Below, in pieces: positions 60,067-64,000 of a DNA stretch of 64,000 bases; position 1 is the first letter of the stretch; every line of letters begins with the position of its first letter. The translations under genes were made by a program, and so were the position numbers. The stretch is from Embiotoca jacksoni. Lineage: Eukaryota > Chordata > Actinopteri > Embiotocidae. The notes under the pieces were generated by a model. The model saw only the letters and a program-made list of their open reading frames with translations, was not told where the DNA came from and did no database searches. The DNA is taken from assembly GCA_022577435.1 (NCBI GenBank), contig JAKOON010000005.1, forward strand, positions 20,764,224 to 20,828,223, in the 5' to 3' direction.

Positions 60067-61214
60067 CTGACGGTGGAGGACACACACACACAAAATAACG
60101 GACATTAGCCCTGTGGTGAACGAACTGAGGGATACAAGGTTTCCAAACTTTCCACTAACGTTATAAAAAACATCAATACACTGCATGGCTTTGTGAAAAG
60201 CAGTGACCTTGAGCATAATGTGGACAGCAGCATGGAGATGTTTTACGAGCAGCTTATAACATACAATACGACTCAAAACCTTCATAACCAGTCATTGAAC
60301 TAAATAAATGTAGAGCAAAAAACATTTTTATTTACCTGAAAACACTCACTGACAAACTTCACACTCACACAAAGGCTTACAAGTGAAGGAAAATGCAACA
60401 TCTTTTTACAAGGTTTCAAAAACACTTTCAAAAATTCTTTACTACGACAATGGTCAGCAATTAATTTGGATTAATTAATTATCAAGCTTAAATATTAAAA
60501 GGAATAAAGCTTTCTTCACATCCTCTCTCTCTCTACCGGCCTACAACAGAGCTGATCAATGCCTCCACCTGTCCTTGGCTCTGCTCCAGCCACTGCCCTT
60601 GGCATCACACTCAACATATACCGGATTCAGAAATCTCCAGGAGATACAAAACCAGATGGAGATGGATGTGACATTTTACACTCTTTCACACAACAACCCC
60701 CCTCCTTCCCTCCTTCATCTGTCACAGGATCATGTGAGCCACCTCTGGGGATGAGGTTAGATGGGCACTATAACTGGTATCAGATTTTCTTTTCCTTTCC
60801 ACAGTAGCTGTGCCAGAAGGAGTCTGTTTTGAGAAAACACAATATTTAGCGGCGCTACCAACCCACACACAGTTTCTGTGAGCTCCTCACATCAATAACA
60901 CCTAATTTAACAGTGTTTTGAGACCGCTTTCTCACTGCAGCATTTCAAGAACTACTCACCATCAAGCTAACACACTTTGACCTCCTTGTGGAGCTAAAGA
61001 TAAACAGTCAGGAGCTCACCAAAGTGATTGCAGATAATCCTAACGGGAACATATAAGTCTGAACCAGATTTCATCGTAATCCATCAAATTTTGTATTCAT
61101 TCTGGACCAAAATAATCCAAAGGGACTAAAATTGCACTTCATCGACCCTCGAACATGACTAAAAACATGGCAGACACATGAACATACAGATACATACTCA
61201 TGCATTTTACCGCA

Positions 61215-61466
61215 TTGGTTATTAGTAAAGGATGTCTGTGACTGTGTGGGTTATCTTCAGGTGCTTCTTCCAACCGTCCAAAGACATGCAAGTTAGATTG
61301 ATTGGCTGGAGGTGTGAATGTGAGGTCTGTCTTTCTTTGTTGGTCCTGTGACGGACTGGAAATCTGATAAAGGTGTAGCCTGCCTTTTGCCCAATATCAG
61401 CTGGGATGGGCTCCAGCATTGGTAATCCTCTATAGGATAAAGCGGATAGACAATTGATAGATGGTC
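61215..61466 (+). repeat. Diverged dispersed teleost repeat
   Basis: GTCCAAAGACATGCAAGTTA, GAGGTGTGAATGTGAG, GCCCAATATCAGCTGGGATG and GGATAAAGCGGATAGA occur in the order seen in a very common vertebrate/fish repeat (GGGATAGGCTCCAGC type). It is non-coding and diverged. Family assignment needs a repeat library. Confidence 0.65.
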
Positions 61467-63761
61467 AAAGGTGTAATTAATAACATTAAAAACAAATGAA
61501 TTCCATCTACGCGAGCTGGTTTCAGGTCCTGTTATTGTGCATGCTGAATCAGTGTCAGTGCTTACTGGGATATTTGATGGAACAGAGTCACTGTTTAGAA
61601 AATTGGCTTTCAAAACCAAAATATCAAAATGTCTGCACAAAAGTGTATTGATATTATGGACGAAGACTTATTACATTAGAGACACTACACCAAAACAGAT
61701 TTACAGCATGGATCTTTTGACCTTGGTTATTGATTACTCCTGATAAAAATAGATTTTGTGTGGTCATAGGAGGAAAAGCACAGGTTCAGTAATAAGATGC
61801 GTGAATTTCATTTGGCAGCTTCAGCTTTTGGATCCTGATATTGGTGGGAATCTAACTGCATTACATCTGTGTTTTTCTGCTGTGAGAAGTCAAAATGTTG
61901 ACAGACACACAACATCCTAAAAGGGTAGAGAGATACAGGACAGAGCTGGTTGCTCGAGAGAGATGCTTTTGCAAACAATCCCTGTTATCGTGTGTCGGTA
62001 GAGACGACAAAATAGGCTTAATGTCAATGCTGTCATTTAATTGAAAAACATGGGGATTGGATGATAACCTGACGCTGCTCCAAAGATAAAGAGACACAGG
62101 AAATTGCTGACACGTCTGAGATGAGTGGCAAATTTCAAAAGCTCAGTGACACGTCCCTTAAGGGCAGGAGGTGATAAACACAGAGCACAATGGAATCATT
62201 CACAGTCTGGGGCAGACAGGTGGATAGAGACAGTGAATACTAAAACTGCTTAAAACCTCTGAGATACTGGCGGGCTTACAGTGCCACCGAGGGATTTAAC
62301 ACACCCTGTCTCTGAAGTATTGTTTTAATTTTATTCAGAAATATAACATTTGTATCTCTGCTGACAATTTCTATCAACACCTTCCCTGTTAAGAACTTTT
62401 TCATCCAGAGCTTGAGTTGATGCAGTCATCAAAGTACTGAATCATGGTTGATTTTGTTTCTACCTTTAAACTGTCTGCACAAATGCTACCACTGAAAATA
62501 CAACAAGACAAAGATCCCCATGAAGTCAGTGCACCAGGAAATCTAAATGGTCGACAGTTTGTGTCATCAGTTGGAAAAACTGTGTGCACATGTCATGTAT
62601 GTGTTATTTTGTGCAAGCAAACATTATTGTGTTTTTGTAGCCACCATCACTCATTCTTGTATTTGAGTCAGTCCCTTTCATCTTTTTTTTGCATTTAGAC
62701 CATCTGTTTTGAGCCTTTTCATGCGAGATGCAAACACATCCTTTGTGTCAGTGTTTTCTTCGATAAAGAGCATATTCTTTCTCCAAACACAATAAAAGAG
62801 GCCAACAAAGGACCAAATATCAGCCAAAACAAGAAGTGTGTATTCATGCTCGCAATAACACTCACAAAGCCTGCTGCAAAAATGTATTTCTGCAAAATAA
62901 AAAATAAAATTGCTCAAAAACTGGAAATAAAACTCTCCTCATGGATTCTATGCCATGTTTGCTTGTGTAATGGCTGTTTCTGGATGTCCAAAGTCTTTAT
63001 CTTCACAAACTTCTACTGGCACAAAGTGTAAGCAAATGAAAAATGAGAATAACTTTTTATTTCAGGCAAACCTGTTTTAAATTTGATGTGGATGAAATTA
63101 TAGAAGCCAGAGGAAGAAAGACTCAGCAGGTGAATATGACCAGAAAATATGCTCATATAGAACGAAACATTTCAGTTTCAGCAGGTTTCCTGTAAAAATC
63201 AATTTTCGCGAGGAGCTAATCGACCTGCAGGGTTTGCAGAAATTGTATTTTCATTATATCCTACAATGTTTGTTTTCAATTCTAATTTCTCCTGGGAACT
63301 TAATAATATATGAAGTATCCTACTGATTACAAAGTCCTGTGCATTACGAATTACAAAATAGGACAACATCTCAAAGCATGAACTTGATAGGCTTCCAATC
63401 GACAGCACACATTTGCAGCGAATCCATTCTGCCTCCCACACGGTTTGTAACACCTGACACTCAGTTTACAGTCTTCACATCTCTGTATACCATCCTTCAT
63501 TTCCCACACGATCATAAAGAAAGCTTTGCCCTATACTACGAGTCTGATGGGACGGTGCACAGCAAGATAGAGAGTAATAGAGACGGCAAGCAGGAGCACG
63601 AACCACACAACAATCCAGTGTGATATACATATTTGAAAGACAGCAGCAAAATGAAGTTCCACCCATCAAGATGCAAACATTATACAAGAGCAATGCAATA
63701 ACAGAAAGGCAGCAACACGGCCATGCAAAATGTAACTACACAATCCATTACAATATATGCA

Positions 63762-63790
63762 TTTACACTATATATACAATATAGTGTAAA
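63762..63790. repeat. 12-bp perfect inverted repeat
   Basis: TTTACACTATAT (63762-63773), a 5-base loop, then ATATAGTGTAAA (63779-63790). A perfect stem in A/T-rich intron sequence, of unknown meaning. Confidence 0.8.
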
Positions 63791-64000
63791 ACCTAATTTA
63801 TAACTCTTTGTAAAGGGATTACAGCGTAGCTACAGAGAACACACACATAACCAGGTACAGAAAAAAACACATGACAGAACTGTTACTGTCAGCTTGCACT
63901 GCTTTGTTTTCTCATGTTTATGATGCCAGTGAATTGTTAATGGCGGAGACGACATTAATGGTTTACTGTGGAGGTTTTTTTTTACCTCTAGTCCTTCTTT

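Larger units (their letters stand above)
60067..64000 (-). other. abcc8 intron 9, partial (at least 3.9 kb)
   Basis: No exon coding for the expected LMWFFFLCPNLWAMPVQ-type segment was found on the minus strand up to the window edge. The stretch contains a diverged dispersed repeat (61215-61466) and a 12-bp palindromic hairpin (63762-63790). Confidence 0.7.

Noticed and set aside
60337..60400. Possible upstream abcc8 exon ending TTTTCAG|gtaaat
   Set aside because: Phase 0 fits, but the translation has no similarity to the conserved segment that should precede [10 protein letters not shown].
63984..64000. Possible abcc8 exon end at the window edge (GACTAGAG|gtaaaa, minus strand)
   Set aside because: Only 15 bases are visible and they do not encode the expected PVQ ending.

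Overview
The window is vertebrate nuclear DNA and almost certainly teleost fish. It carries multi-exon genes with GT-AG introns, very dense (CA)n/(GT)n and tetranucleotide microsatellites, a decayed fish-type LINE, and several hairpin-forming non-autonomous repeats of the kind scattered through teleost genomes. The abcc8 introns are compact: 30 exons lie in about 33 kb. No bacterial, phage or viral gene was seen.

Layout. Bases 1-6500 are intergenic, with a 5'-truncated LINE relic on the minus strand (about 3535-4810). At 6500-6600 there is a promoter-like cluster (CRE, inverted CCAAT, GC box). It precedes mob2 on the plus strand: five coding exons from 6739 to 22017, a 7.6 kb first intron, and a 3' UTR probably ending near 23.6 kb. 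A second possible mob2 first exon lies at 7921-7994. Convergent with mob2 is kcnj11 (24684-25823, minus), an intronless, complete Kir6.2 potassium channel. About 1.3 kb upstream of kcnj11, in the same orientation, lies the 3' end of abcc8 (SUR1). Its last 30 coding exons were placed one by one between 60066 and 27099. All 29 internal exon junctions keep the reading frame, and together they encode 1142 residues. The N-terminal part (nine exons if the gene has the usual 39) lies beyond the right edge; 60067-64000 is intron.

How the genes work together. Kir6.2 and SUR1 co-assemble as four pore subunits plus four regulatory subunits to form the ATP-sensitive potassium channel, which couples cell metabolism to membrane potential in insulin-secreting and other excitable cells. 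The same head-to-tail abcc8-kcnj11 arrangement is known from mammals. mob2 encodes a Mob-family co-activator/regulator of NDR kinases and has no known link to the channel.

Points most worth a second look: two in-frame microexons (33 and 39 nt) in the NBD1 insert of abcc8; an abcc8 exon that begins with a donor-like GTAAGC directly after its acceptor; a linker exon that looks more like SUR2 than mammalian SUR1; a shortened Kir6.2 tail ending in an arginine cluster; a possible alternative mob2 first exon; a near-palindromic TTAA-flanked element of 229 bp; and a 1.4 kb multi-hairpin repeat with a tRNA-like module inside an abcc8 intron. I found no convincing previously undescribed biological system; the novelty is at the level of gene structure and repeats. 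Exon numbers for abcc8 assume a 39-exon gene and count back from the last exon.
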